Below, one piece after another: positions 17,383-27,347 of a stretch of 64,000 nt of DNA. The stretch comes from UBA4582 sp038106185 (GTDB lineage Bacteria > Pseudomonadota > Gammaproteobacteria > Pseudomonadales > Azotimanducaceae), in assembly GCA_038106185.1 (NCBI GenBank), contig JAYODE010000012.1, forward strand, positions 1 to 64,000. Reading direction: 5' to 3'. The stretch's first letter is position 1, and each line of letters opens with the position of its first letter. The notes under the pieces were generated by a model that was given only the letters and a program-made list of their open reading frames with translations, made no database searches and was not told where the DNA came from. The position numbers and the translations under genes were made by a program.

Positions 17383-19959
17383 TCAAAGGTCAAATCCGCC
17401 AACCCACACAGGACTGCTCCAGACTCTATGGTCATCCAGTTGCTGGACTCGAATCATATAGTTATCCCCGGCGCTGGGATCGCGAATATCCGTAAACTCA
17501 AAGCGCTGCTCAGTCGCTGCTTCAGGGTCGATCAGTTCATAAGTGACGCTATCTTGATAGCCGCTCACGTTAAAAGTTCGAGTTATGGGCCCAGCCAAGA
17601 CATCAGCCAGGCTCACCTGTTGACGTATGGCGGGCGTCATAGAGGGTAGTCGCGTCAACGGTAGGACTGAGCGGTCTTCCTGCCCTGCACTCAGATTAAG
17701 CTCAAAGATGATGGGCGCTTCGAGCACAGTGTTGAAACCGAATGCGGGTGAATCTGAAGCGTCTGATGAGTTAGGTTCGGCCTGATCCTTCTGCGCCAAG
17801 CCAGGGTTTGCCTCGATGTCCAGGTACAGGGTGCTGGAAGTTCCACGGGTCCAGGTAATGAAATCCACTCTATTGGCTTGATTCGGGTTGAGTGCAGCCG
17901 CCTGACGTACGGAGTTTCTGAATCCCGGGGCGGTTATAGCGGTCACTTGGGCGCCGGTCTGCTTGATATAGCCTAGCCATTCTCGACCATTACGAGGCAA
18001 GTCGCGCTGGTTGCCAAGGGGCCCTGAGGTGGATGCGAAAGTGACGGCCAAGGTGAATTGCCCTGGCACCGGCTCAGTCGGTTCGTAAACCCTGCCCGCG
18101 TAATTGATGGTGTCGATGATCTGGCCATTCTTGAATAAATCGATTCGCCGAATACCCGCAGTGCCGAGAACTCGACCCTGTATCACTCGACGCTTATTGT
18201 CGGCAACTCGCTGGCCAGGTTGAGCGCCATTGACGGTGACTTCAAGCACTAGGCGAGGACCGCTGGTCACGTAGGTTCTGCCCTGCTGTAGCGCTGTGAA
18301 TAATGACTCGCCCGGATTAACCCAGACGGCGGTGGTACCCGCCGAGCCGACTCTACCGAGCTGTTGCGCATGCGACTCGGCGGAACCAGTAAAGCCAATT
18401 CTAGACCCTCTTTGCGCCAATCTATGTCCGTACCACTCAAAGGCGGCGTCGCCACTGACAATCTCTACCAGCCGCGAGAATCGCGGATCTGTCCCTCGAT
18501 CGTCGCCGGGGATTTCGGGCAAGGCGATGAGTAACGAATCCGCTGGCGTCAAGCTGGCGTTGAGGGCGTACAGGTTTGGCCAGTGAGCGGCAGGGGCTGG
18601 GTGCAAATCTTGCTGCACTCGAGTGACGAGCAGATGATGCCCTCCTCGGTTAAAGGCACCACTCCAATGTAGCGCCTTCAGACCCTGGTTACCGGGTTGC
18701 CACTGCCAACGACGGCCTGTCAGGTGAGTGTCATGATCGGCCACCAAGAGCAGGTCCAAAGCGCCTTGGCTTTGACGAGTGAGCTCGGTCCCGGACTGAA
18801 GACCATCACTGGCCAGGCTGTGGCGGTGTAAGTCCACCCATTGCAGGGAAGCAACGGCTTTCTCGTTAACAATCACAGGATTGCTGCGACCCCTGATCCC
18901 GCCGCCGCTGGAGCGGACCTCAAGCCTGTAGGTGCCGGCCGCTTCAAGGCTGATCGGTGCTGTTGTCATGGAGGGCGGTCCACCTCTCGGTAGACGACCC
19001 TGCAAAATGCCTTCCACCAGAACGTCAAATGACGGTAGTTCGCCCTCAGCCAAATTGCCATATTGATCTTCTAGTCTGACCTGGGCAACAAAGGCCTGAC
19101 CAGGTTCGACCCAAGACGGTGCGACAACCGTCATGCGCGCCACTTCACCCGCATGTAAGACTGCCGGCGTACCGGGCACGATTCGATAATCACCATCTTG
19201 ACGGTCACTCACGTACATCGGCAGATCAAAATTAGCAGTCGCTGCCGAGGGTAAGCGCAAGTTTTGGTACACCACTTGAACTTCATCACCAGGGCGCAGA
19301 CTATCAGCAGTGACTAACAGTGCAGGCAGCAATTCAGGCTCCAAGCGCCCCCCATGCACCCCCTGCCAAGGTACTGAGATAATGCGCAGTTCAGCACCGC
19401 TGCTGGTCGACACACTGACATAGTTAGCGGCGTTCGGATCGTCTGTTTGCAAGCGGCCCATCTGCCAGGGTTTCGCCATCAACAGACTGGCACCAACACC
19501 CAGCTGGGTGCCCACCGAGTATCTCTGCTCAATTGTGCTTACTTCGCCCGCTCGAAGGAAGCTGGGCATGAAATACCGCTGCCCCAGCGCAGCTTGGTCA
19601 TCAATATTTTGCGCGAGTTCCTTTGCCGCGGCTTGGAGTCCCAGATCGAGTGCAACAAGGTCGTCGTCGAAAGTCGCCCTTAGTCCAGCGCTAACGTGGG
19701 GCATAATTGTTACTGGCAAGTAGCCCCCGGCGCTCTCCACCGCATCAGCCCAGCGGGCAAGCAATAAGGCCTGCTCATGCAAACTATCAAGGGTTGGCGC
19801 ATGAATCGCTTCGCTGTAGGCTCGCCGCGCCTCAGTCACCGCAACGGAAGTTATCTGCGAAGGAACCTCGGCCGCGGCCAGGGTTCCAGCATAGAGCAAG
19901 GCGGTACTCAGGCCTAAATAGCGTAAAACTTGTCGAAAATCTCGCATTCCCATCAACAT
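17383..19959 (-). CDS. Secreted PHP-domain protein, DUF3604-like
   Basis: The 858-residue protein has a signal peptide (LRYLGLSTALLYAGTLAAA). The first 370 residues are beta-rich, with immunoglobulin-like or carbohydrate-binding character. The PHP metal-site motif DLHRHSLASDG lies at 376-386, VADHDTHL near 407-414 and a late GSAESHAQQLG at 525-535, as in the DUF3604 family, though the usual SDSH is here AESH. The C-terminal region ends YMIRVQQLDDHRVWSSPVWVG, also a DUF3604 hallmark. It should be a periplasmic metal-dependent phosphoesterase or hydrolase of unknown substrate. No related gene adjoins it. Confidence 0.8.
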   Translation of the reverse strand: MLMGMRDFRQVLRYLGLSTALLYAGTLAAAEVPSQITSVAVTEARRAYSEAIHAPTLDSLHEQALLLARWADAVESAGGYLPVTIMPHVSAGLRATFDDDLVALDLGLQAAAKELAQNIDDQAALGQRYFMPSFLRAGEVSTIEQRYSVGTQLGVGASLLMAKPWQMGRLQTDDPNAANYVSVSTSSGAELRIISVPWQGVHGGRLEPELLPALLVTADSLRPGDEVQVVYQNLRLPSAATANFDLPMYVSDRQDGDYRIVPGTPAVLHAGEVARMTVVAPSWVEPGQAFVAQVRLEDQYGNLAEGELPSFDVLVEGILQGRLPRGGPPSMTTAPISLEAAGTYRLEVRSSGGGIRGRSNPVIVNEKAVASLQWVDLHRHSLASDGLQSGTELTRQSQGALDLLLVADHDTHLTGRRWQWQPGNQGLKALHWSGAFNRGGHHLLVTRVQQDLHPAPAAHWPNLYALNASLTPADSLLIALPEIPGDDRGTDPRFSRLVEIVSGDAAFEWYGHRLAQRGSRIGFTGSAESHAQQLGRVGSAGTTAVWVNPGESLFTALQQGRTYVTSGPRLVLEVTVNGAQPGQRVADNKRRVIQGRVLGTAGIRRIDLFKNGQIIDTINYAGRVYEPTEPVPGQFTLAVTFASTSGPLGNQRDLPRNGREWLGYIKQTGAQVTAITAPGFRNSVRQAAALNPNQANRVDFITWTRGTSSTLYLDIEANPGLAQKDQAEPNSSDASDSPAFGFNTVLEAPIIFELNLSAGQEDRSVLPLTRLPSMTPAIRQQVSLADVLAGPITRTFNVSGYQDSVTYELIDPEAATEQRFEFTDIRDPSAGDNYMIRVQQLDDHRVWSSPVWVGGFDL

Positions 19960-20190
19960 CAGATACTTTAAAGGATCGTCAGCAGAATCGGCGTGCGTGA
20001 ATACATGCCTGGCTCGTCGGTGGTGAGCAAGAAACCAAGATCTGCCGGCGAGGATTTCAGGCGGCTTCTTTCGGCTTGAATGGAGTCTTTGAGGGTCACG
20101 CTGGCGTCCATCTAAAAACCGTATTTAAGCGGCTATAGGTTCCAAACGCAAGCGCAGCAGGGGTTTGCTACTTAGCTGAAATAACCATAA

Positions 20191-20224
20191 AAAAAGCGAG
20201 GCCACGTGAGCAACCTCGCTTTTT
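20191..20224 (-). terminator. Rho-independent terminator after the acyl-CoA dehydrogenase gene
   Basis: Arms AAAAAGCGAGG (20191-20201) and CCTCGCTTTTT (20214-20224) pair over 11 bp around a 12-base loop, with a T-run on either strand. It lies about 48 bases past the stop of the leftward acyl-CoA dehydrogenase. The A-run before the stem makes it potentially bidirectional. The rest of the 312-bp stretch 19960-20271 shows nothing else recognisable. Confidence 0.92.
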
Positions 20225-20271
20225 ACGGTGCAGATCTTGAGGACTAGTTCGCCTCGACTCTGCGTGTCACA

Positions 20272-21492
20272 CTATTGATACTTCTTCAACTCTTCGCGAG
20301 CGATAACCCGTCGATGAACTTCATCGGGGCCATCGGCAAGACGCAAGGTACGCTGGCCCATCCACATAGCGGCCAAAGGTGTATCCTGCGATACGCCCAG
20401 AGCGCCGTAAATCTGAATAGCCCGGTCTATGACCCGCAGCGCCATGTTCGGTACTGAAACCTTAATCGCAGAAATGTACTTGCGGGCTTCCTTGTTACCG
20501 ATAGTATCCATCATATAGGCCGCTTTCAGTACAGCGAGCCGACACATGTCCAACTCAATGCGCGAGTCAGCGATCACGTCGTAGTTACCACCCAGCTCAG
20601 CCAGCGGCTTACCAAACGCGGTTCGCGACAGGGCGCGTTTACATAAAAGTTCGAGTGCCCGCTCAGCAACACCAATCGATCGCATACAGTGGTGAATACG
20701 GCCTGGCCCGAGGCGACCTTGAGAAATTTCAAAGCCACGACCCTCGCCTAGAATGATGTTTTCCTTGGGAACTCGAACGTCTTCAAAGGTAATGTGCATG
20801 TGACCGTGAGGCGCGTCGTCTTTGCCAAAGACGTACATGGGGCGAACAATCGTCACACCCTTGGTATCTATGGGCACCAGAATCTGTGACTGGCGCAAAT
20901 GCTTCGGTGCATCGGGATTGGTAACAACCATGGTAATCATGATTTTGCAACGGGAATCGCCGGCACCTGAAATATAATGTTTGGAGCCGTTGATCACCCA
21001 CTCGTCTCCGTCCAGCACAGCGCGAGTTGCAATATTAGTGGCATCAGATGAGGCGACATCCGGTTCGGTCATGGCAAACGCCGAGCGAATTTTGCCTTCG
21101 AGCAATGGTTCAAGCCATTCTTTCTTCTGGGCTTCTGTTCCGTAACGCTCCAATACCTCCATATTGCCGGTATCCGGTGCGGCGCAATTGAAGACTTCCG
21201 ATGCGATTGGGTTTCTCGCCATGACTTCAGCTAAATGCGCGTACTCCAGATTAGTCACGCCAGCGCCGCCCTGGCTCTCTGGCAGGAAGAAATTCCAAAG
21301 GCCAGCACTTTTAGCTTCTGCTTTGAGACCGTCCATGATTTCCAACTGGCGGGCACTGAGAGACCATCGATCACCGTCTGCGCCAGTCAGTGACGTAAAC
21401 TCCTCCGTGAGGGGATCAATCTTTGATCGAACAAATGAATCGATCTTATCGCGAACTGGTATCAAACGTTCTGGTATATCTAAGTCCATCAT
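20272..21492 (-). CDS. Acyl-CoA dehydrogenase, ACAD10/11-like
   Basis: The 406-residue flavoprotein has the FAD/substrate motifs FAMTEPDVASSDATN and the WVINGSKHYISGAGD strand, and C-terminal RTAFGKPLAELGG and QIYGALGVSQDTPLAAMW. The end LRLADGPDEVHRRVIAREEL marks the ACAD10/11-like branch, where the catalytic base is Asp rather than the usual Glu of medium-chain enzymes. It oxidises an acyl-CoA (possibly a hydroxyacyl-derived substrate) with FAD and ETF. An AGAGGAA site precedes the double Met start. A strong terminator follows. Confidence 0.9.
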   Translation of the reverse strand: MMDLDIPERLIPVRDKIDSFVRSKIDPLTEEFTSLTGADGDRWSLSARQLEIMDGLKAEAKSAGLWNFFLPESQGGAGVTNLEYAHLAEVMARNPIASEVFNCAAPDTGNMEVLERYGTEAQKKEWLEPLLEGKIRSAFAMTEPDVASSDATNIATRAVLDGDEWVINGSKHYISGAGDSRCKIMITMVVTNPDAPKHLRQSQILVPIDTKGVTIVRPMYVFGKDDAPHGHMHITFEDVRVPKENIILGEGRGFEISQGRLGPGRIHHCMRSIGVAERALELLCKRALSRTAFGKPLAELGGNYDVIADSRIELDMCRLAVLKAAYMMDTIGNKEARKYISAIKVSVPNMALRVIDRAIQIYGALGVSQDTPLAAMWMGQRTLRLADGPDEVHRRVIAREELKKYQ

Positions 21493-21757
21493 CAGCGTGT
21501 TCCTCTTGTAGGCTTCTAGTTATTCACTCTGCCGATTGGGCTGTTGTCACCCTTAACGGCAGCATTCTGGTCACGTTCGTCGAGCTGTCTACTGTTTTTC
21601 GTGGCGGATCGCATTGGTGCTCAGCCACGACCTTCAACCGCTTTATACTACAATCAAGCTATCCCGTTTACCTACCTAAATCTCAGCAGCTTATAGGGTG
21701 CTATGCGATGGGCTGATATCCATCGGTTGATGCATGTCGACCCGCCTCTCTTTCTAT

Positions 21758-22966
21758 TCACGATGCCAGCAAGGGCGCTGAGCGAACGTTACCCAGGAAA
21801 ATCAAAAATGCCAGCAGGCCCATGGCCGCAGCAGCAAGATAGGCGAGTCCGTAGGTCCCGCTAAAGACAAACAGGTAGCCCATGGCCGCCGGACCCGTCG
21901 CAATGCCCATCATGGTAAGCAGATTAGACACTGCATAGATTCGACTGTAGTGGAGCAGACCATAACGCTCAGCAATCAGCAAGGGCTGCAGCATCAGAAG
22001 ATTACCCACCGTAATGCCGAATAGCGCTAATCCAATCAACAACCCTGCGGGCGATGTAAAGTAGCCCATGCATGCCAGCGATAGACCTTGCAGCAGCATC
22101 ATGACCACCGTAAAACGAGTCGCATCCAGCTTGTCCACCAATAGGCCGCCAGCAAGACGACCGATAATACTGAAAAGCGGCAAGACGCCCAGGGCAAGTG
22201 CGGCTTCTCGCCCGCTCAATTGCTCACTGACTAAGCCATATTGATGGGCGATACCCCCTACTTGGGCCATCATGACAAACACGTAAGCCAAGTTCAGCCG
22301 CCAGAAGTAGCTGTCGCGCAGGGCCTGTTTCAGCAACAAGCCTTGACCGCCCAAATTCAACGGGCTTTGTCGATCTGTACCTTCTGCATCTAGCCCCAAC
22401 TCCTGGGGCCGAGAACGCAATATCAACAGGCTCAAAGGTAAGACGCCCAACAGGTAGGTCAGACCAAGAATGGGACTGGCCACTACCATACCTTGACTCT
22501 CGATGAGGGTTGCACTGGCGGGTGTGACCATAATGCCGCCCACAGACAAGCCAGTTGACGCTATCGATAGCGCTCGAGCGCGACTCTTATGGAACCACCG
22601 CGCCACTAGTGTGGTCGCCGGCAAAAGACCGGACGCGCAAAATCCAACGCCAAAAAGACAATACAACAAATACAGCTGACCTTGACTGCTGACTTCACCG
22701 AGCCCCCCGAGGCACAGGCTCGCAATCACAGTACCGACACACATGATCAAACGTACATCGTACCTCTCGAGCAGGGACGCGATGTAAAGGCCTGCAATGC
22801 CGCTGGAGAAAAAGAAAATAGACACAGCGGTCGATGCCACCGTAATCGGAAAACCCTTCTCAGTCGCCAACGCCTGCAGAACAACAGAATGATTATAAAA
22901 TCCTAATCCGGAGGAAAACATCAGAACAACAAATAATGCGGCGACTATTTTCCAACCATAAAACAT
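21758..22966 (-). CDS. MFS transporter (monocarboxylate / OxlT type)
   Basis: The 402-residue protein is a 12-helix major facilitator. An N-terminal motif GWKIVAALFVVLMFSSGLGFYNHSV matches the oxalate/formate and monocarboxylate-like branch, and loop 2-3 holds a degenerate D-x(3)-G-R motif (ERYDVRLIM). The second half repeats the fold, with ALGVLPLFSIIGRLAGGLLVDK. The substrate is likely a carboxylate, but this is inference. The nearest gene upstream in the same direction is the CDF transporter, 64 bp away. Confidence 0.85.
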   Translation of the reverse strand: MFYGWKIVAALFVVLMFSSGLGFYNHSVVLQALATEKGFPITVASTAVSIFFFSSGIAGLYIASLLERYDVRLIMCVGTVIASLCLGGLGEVSSQGQLYLLYCLFGVGFCASGLLPATTLVARWFHKSRARALSIASTGLSVGGIMVTPASATLIESQGMVVASPILGLTYLLGVLPLSLLILRSRPQELGLDAEGTDRQSPLNLGGQGLLLKQALRDSYFWRLNLAYVFVMMAQVGGIAHQYGLVSEQLSGREAALALGVLPLFSIIGRLAGGLLVDKLDATRFTVVMMLLQGLSLACMGYFTSPAGLLIGLALFGITVGNLLMLQPLLIAERYGLLHYSRIYAVSNLLTMMGIATGPAAMGYLFVFSGTYGLAYLAAAAMGLLAFLIFLGNVRSAPLLAS

Positions 22967-23030
22967 GGGCGTGACTCAGTAAGTGTTACAGGGCTTCTCG
23001 TGATATGGCACCTGGACCAATATCGGGTAC

Positions 23031-23942
23031 TCAATCTTGGTTGTCAGGTTCGATAAAACACCAGCCCACTGTAGGATTTTCGGTCTTTATTCGGCTTTCA
23101 AGCAGATTGATATGACTCACGGCCTCATCGATACTGATACCGGACTTCATTTGAATTTTCGCCGCCAGCATGACCTTGGGGCCAAATTGCAGGGTAATCG
23201 TGTTCAATAGCTTATCAATATTAGGGTCTAACTCAATCGCCCGAATGATTGAGGACTGTAGGTCTGGCTCCGCCGATTGACCAATCAAAAGGGCCCGAAC
23301 CCGCACCGCAATAAAAATAGCCACTATGATCAGAACCACACCAATACAGACAGAGCCTATGGCGTCATAGACTGGATCGTTGGTGATATAGGTCATAGAT
23401 AGGAAGCCTAGCGCCACAACTAGGCCGATGATCGCTGCCAGGTCTTCACCAAGCACCACGACTATCTCCGCATTTCGCGTATGCTTCAGCCAAAAGCGAA
23501 AACTGCGTTCGCCCCGCATAAGATTAGCTTCTCGCACTGCTCCGGCAAGGCTGAATAACTCCAGCAGGATGGCGCCAGCCAACACCAGCATGGCAACCCA
23601 GAGATCATTTAACGGCGTTGGCGACTGAAGCTTGTGTAAACCTTCATAAATCGAGAAAACCCCACCGACGCTAAAAAGCATGAGAGCGACAATAAAGCTC
23701 CAGAAATAACTTAATTTTCCGTAACCCAGCGGATGCTCTGCATCTGCGGGTTTCTCGGCGCCTTTCAGACCGATATATAGCAGTACCTGGTTGCCCGCGT
23801 CTGCCATCGAATGAATCGCCTCGGCCAACATGCTGCCAGAGGCAGTGTAGATGGCTGCAGCCAGCTTCGCGACCGCGATACCCGTATTGGCCAGGAAAGC
23901 GTAAAGAATCGCCCTCGCTGGAGAGCCTTCAGGAACAGCCAT
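23031..23942 (-). CDS. Cation diffusion facilitator family transporter
   Basis: The 303-residue protein has about six membrane helices and a C-terminal cytoplasmic domain. The first metal site HSMAD (His44, Asp48) in SMLAEAIHSMADAGNQ is intact, and a partner acidic pair occurs in GEDLAAIIG. The C-terminus has the cation-efflux MKSGISIDEAVSHINLLE helix. Such proteins export Zn, Fe or Mn in exchange for protons. AAGGAG lies seven bases before the ATG. The metal cannot be told from sequence. Confidence 0.9.
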   Translation of the reverse strand: MAVPEGSPARAILYAFLANTGIAVAKLAAAIYTASGSMLAEAIHSMADAGNQVLLYIGLKGAEKPADAEHPLGYGKLSYFWSFIVALMLFSVGGVFSIYEGLHKLQSPTPLNDLWVAMLVLAGAILLELFSLAGAVREANLMRGERSFRFWLKHTRNAEIVVVLGEDLAAIIGLVVALGFLSMTYITNDPVYDAIGSVCIGVVLIIVAIFIAVRVRALLIGQSAEPDLQSSIIRAIELDPNIDKLLNTITLQFGPKVMLAAKIQMKSGISIDEAVSHINLLESRIKTENPTVGWCFIEPDNQD

Positions 23943-24000
23943 CTAGAAACTCCTTCTTGACCAATTTGCTCCAGCCCTTTACCAGGTCCTTACTTAAATA

Positions 24001-24024
24001 CTATCTTCTAAGCTATCTTCTAAG
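24001..24024. repeat. 12-bp perfect direct repeat, two copies
   Basis: Unit ctatcttctaag twice in tandem in the gap between the CDF gene and the downstream hydrolase. Function not evident. Confidence 0.7.
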
Positions 24025-24299
24025 CGCTCTCAACTCGACCCTTGACCACGACCTGCAACTCGACAAGCAATACCTGCGGGGCTTGTACCTAAGAGAGCGA
24101 CGAGGCTCGCTGCATCATACTGTAATGTTGGGTAAAAGGGGCATTGCCGTTAAAGCGGGGCCTCGGCATACTGCCCGAATCCAATTCGTCCCAAGTATTC
24201 TGAGGTGCGGCTATCCCCCTTTCTGAACAACCGCTGACCATAAGCCTGCGCGGTGACCTGGATAAGGTCTCAGCGATTTATCAAACGGCGAAGGCCCCC

Positions 24300-24923
24300 G
24301 TGGCACTTATCGTCCTGGCCCATGGTGCCGGCGCGGGTATGCAGCATCCGCATATGCAATCACTGGCGAACGCCTTAGCCGAGGTTCAACTCGAGACTCT
24401 GCGGTTCAATTTCCCATTTATGGAGTCGAGCCGTAAGCCGCCTGATAAGTTGGCAGTCTGTTTGGCGACCCTGGCATCTGCCATTGATCTTGGTATGAAA
24501 AAGGCCAAGGGTTTGCCACTATTACTTGCAGGGCACTCCTTTGGTGGACGCATGGCTTCGCACTATATCGCACAAACTCAAGACCCCCGTTGCGCCGCCC
24601 TTATCTATTTTTCATTTCCGTTGCATGGCGTGGGTAAGCCTTCTGCCTCGCGCGCTGAACATCTACCAACCATTCGAATACCGCAACTGTTTCTCACGGG
24701 TACTCGTGACGCCATGGCCGATCAGGTGCTACTCAGTCAAGTGATCAGTTCGCTGCCGACCGCGACTCTGATTTGGCTCGCGACGGCAGATCATGGTTTC
24801 AAGGGGTTAAAGAGCAGGCAATCCTCTCCGGTGCCTGGCGCGACTGTCAGTCCCAATGTTTATATGACAGCAGCAGAAGCCTCGATTAGTTGGTTAGTTA
24901 CGCTCGAGCTTGCGCGTCGGTGA
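24300..24923 (+). CDS. Alpha/beta hydrolase of the KANL3/Tex30 family
   Basis: Recognisable residues begin LIVLAHGAGAGMQHPHMQ, with nucleophile elbow GHSFGGRMAS, an acid in TGTRDAMA and a His in TADHGFKG. The only standard start is a GTG at 24300, just before the oxyanion loop. The frame is open upstream to 24204 and encodes residues that look like the usual N-terminal strand of this family, but it contains no ATG, GTG or TTG there. The start is therefore unresolved: a rare start codon or an assembly error are both possible. The substrate of this dienelactone-hydrolase-like family is unknown. Its stop abuts the stop of the next, convergent gene. Confidence 0.8.
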   Translation: MALIVLAHGAGAGMQHPHMQSLANALAEVQLETLRFNFPFMESSRKPPDKLAVCLATLASAIDLGMKKAKGLPLLLAGHSFGGRMASHYIAQTQDPRCAALIYFSFPLHGVGKPSASRAEHLPTIRIPQLFLTGTRDAMADQVLLSQVISSLPTATLIWLATADHGFKGLKSRQSSPVPGATVSPNVYMTAAEASISWLVTLELARR

Positions 24924-26618
24924 TCAGGCCCTCACCCGCTGCAGCCATCGACCTATGGCAGTCTGCGGCAGGTTGACCCCTGTTAATACGTAGTTCAGCG
25001 CGAGTTCATTCTGCAGGTTCCATTGCATCTGTCGCCGACTGGCTGCGCTACCCGCAAACAACAATCTATCATTGACTGCAACTTCTACATGGCCAGATGG
25101 CATACAAAAAGCCCCGCGTGCATTGCTATGGAACAAGGTCAGAATCGGCAAACTCACATCCCTGTCAAGGTGATTATGGGTTAAGTGCTCGACTCTGACA
25201 TCTGCACCTTTCTCCAACGCATTAACGACCGCATAGGCGCCCTCTTCGTCCAGGATACACTCCCAAACTTCAGGGAATTCCACTGGTGAAATACCACGGA
25301 TTTGCTCCGTTAGCGCCTGAGCCCAGTTATCGTTATGCGCTCGTGCCAGACTTAAAAAATCATCGATCAGGGGATTCGTCAATAGTGTTCTGATCTTAGT
25401 CGCCAGCACATCACTGACCTCCATGACCAGCTGCGCACCTGAGTGCTCAAATAAACCGCTGTTGGCCTGGTGATTTTGGCGCGCCACAACAAACAAATCT
25501 GGATTCAGCTCGCGGGCGGTCACTATAATTGACAGGTTGTTTGAATCATCGTCTGCACCCGCAATGATACCCACTGCGCCACTGATATCAGCTTGATTTA
25601 GGGTCACTGCTTCGGTGCCATCACCTATGATGGCATTAACAGGTAAGTTGACAGTTGCCTTGTTCGGTTCTATCACTTGGACTGTCATACCTTCATCCAG
25701 CAACTCTCGATGTATCGCTCGACCAAATCGGCCAAAGCCGCATAACAACCAGCGCCCTTTCGGCAGAAGCATGACGTCTGACAGTGGCTCGCCACTTTCA
25801 TTTCGAAACCAATCGTTGAGCATATACTGGTAAGGTGAACTCATTGCCAAGGCCAGGTCCCTGGCGAACGTATCGAAAGGGTTGATAATAAAGTCTGTGC
25901 CAAAGGATGCCATGTTAGCTTCGATCTCATGAGAGTCAGCTCGGCATATGACTTTTAGGCTTGGATTCAACACCTTGACGGTGATAGCAATATGTAAGTT
26001 GACGGCATTATCGTCGGTCAAGGCGACCACGCTTTTACATTGCGGGTGTGTAATACCGGCGAGCATCAGGTGCTGCGGATCACTGGCGTCGGCTTGCAGA
26101 CCCGGGATAAACATGGGATGTTCCGCCAACAGCAGCGCGTCTATTCGTTCCTGTTTGATGTCTAGCACCGAGGCGCCAATGAGGCGCTTACGGAGTGACT
26201 TCACCAACCGACTACCTGTATCTCCGAAGCCACAGACAACGAAAAAAGGATCACAAATCTGCTTAACCTTTCGTTGAAAACGATTTTCAGTCAGGGCTTT
26301 AATGAGCGTCTCGTTTTGCAATAGTCGGATCAAGGTGCCGATCGCATAGATCCAGGTCGCGACGGTAAAATAAATAAATATCAGCGCCCACATGCGCTGA
26401 GCATCAGTAAAAGGATAAGGGAGTTCACCAAAACCAATGGTGGTGCCCATAAAGGTGACAAAATAAAATGCGTGAAAGAAGTCCATGTACCAGACTTCAC
26501 CCTTGTCATCCAGACCAGGTATCATCGTCAAACCCAGGGTTGCCATAGCGTAAACCGTTGACAGCACCAGCAGAGGCGCTCGCATCTGGCGAAGAATCAA
26601 AAAAACGATACTATCCAT
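24924..26618 (-). CDS. Potassium channel with two RCK/TrkA-N domains
   Basis: The 564-residue protein has a two-helix pore with selectivity filter TTIGFGE (59-65) near the N-terminus, then two NAD-binding RCK domains with GFGDTGSRL and GFGRFGRAI, and a TrkA-C-like tail. This is the MthK-like design, with two RCK domains in one chain as seen in many proteobacterial potassium channels. It would gate K+ flux in response to a cytoplasmic ligand such as Ca2+, NAD(H) or nucleotides. The DUF6394-like gene lies just upstream in the same direction. Confidence 0.9.
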   Translation of the reverse strand: MDSIVFLILRQMRAPLLVLSTVYAMATLGLTMIPGLDDKGEVWYMDFFHAFYFVTFMGTTIGFGELPYPFTDAQRMWALIFIYFTVATWIYAIGTLIRLLQNETLIKALTENRFQRKVKQICDPFFVVCGFGDTGSRLVKSLRKRLIGASVLDIKQERIDALLLAEHPMFIPGLQADASDPQHLMLAGITHPQCKSVVALTDDNAVNLHIAITVKVLNPSLKVICRADSHEIEANMASFGTDFIINPFDTFARDLALAMSSPYQYMLNDWFRNESGEPLSDVMLLPKGRWLLCGFGRFGRAIHRELLDEGMTVQVIEPNKATVNLPVNAIIGDGTEAVTLNQADISGAVGIIAGADDDSNNLSIIVTARELNPDLFVVARQNHQANSGLFEHSGAQLVMEVSDVLATKIRTLLTNPLIDDFLSLARAHNDNWAQALTEQIRGISPVEFPEVWECILDEEGAYAVVNALEKGADVRVEHLTHNHLDRDVSLPILTLFHSNARGAFCMPSGHVEVAVNDRLLFAGSAASRRQMQWNLQNELALNYVLTGVNLPQTAIGRWLQRVRA

Positions 26619-26837
26619 AGCTTACTTCCATCGCTTAATTCTATTGATTAAAACCAAAGCGTTTAAAAAAACTGTGAACCAAAGCCTCGAGCCCATCGTG
26701 GATGCTCGAACGGTGCTGCTTTCTGATACAGGAAGTTTCTAGGTGTGGAAGCTTTTAAGATTTGAAGCTTCTGACATCAGCAATTTTCCATAAAACCGCG
26801 GTCTGAGATGAGCAACCTATCTGTCTGATCTTTGGTT

Positions 26838-27221
26838 CTAACGACGCAGCATCACGGTCTCGATAACCAGCAGAGATACCGATATCGTGTTGGCGATCAC
26901 CGCCCCTCCGGCAAGGGAGACGATACTTGCCATGGTCGCAGCCGTCATGCCCAAGTCGGTCGCATACACAACAACACCCCAGATTGCCGCTGCCGCGACT
27001 AACTGAATATCGGCAACGAGACTTGCCGCCAGGAGTACTGCGCCCATATGGGTACGATCGCCGAACTTCAGGATGGTTGCTATGGCGTTGACGAATATCG
27101 CAGCAAACAGCTCGTACACATTATGGTGATCCTCGTTGCCTATCTCACCGATAAAAAAACCAAAATTCAGGGTAAGGGCCAAAATGATCGTGAATGCAAA
27201 GACGACTTTTTCAAGATTCAT
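26838..27221 (-). CDS. Small membrane protein, DUF6394-like
   Basis: A 127-residue protein with three to four hydrophobic helices. The N-terminus MNLEKVVFAFTIILALTLNFGFF followed by EDHHNVYELFAAIFVNAIATILKFGD and LLAASLVADIQL matches my recollection of the DUF6394 family of gammaproteobacteria; I could not run a search. Its gene precedes the potassium-channel gene by about 220 bp and is divergent from the Na/Pi symporter, suggesting a link to ion balance. GGGAG lies before the ATG. Function unknown. Confidence 0.7.
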   Translation of the reverse strand: MNLEKVVFAFTIILALTLNFGFFIGEIGNEDHHNVYELFAAIFVNAIATILKFGDRTHMGAVLLAASLVADIQLVAAAAIWGVVVYATDLGMTAATMASIVSLAGGAVIANTISVSLLVIETVMLRR

Positions 27222-27347
27222 GGGTTGAACTCCCTCGGCAACAAAGACTTCACTATAACCTGATAGATGCTGGATGGCATCGGTTTTATGCCGGACTATT
27301 ATGGCCTCGATGGAACGCCAACAACTCGACGACAGGTGATATGGGTC

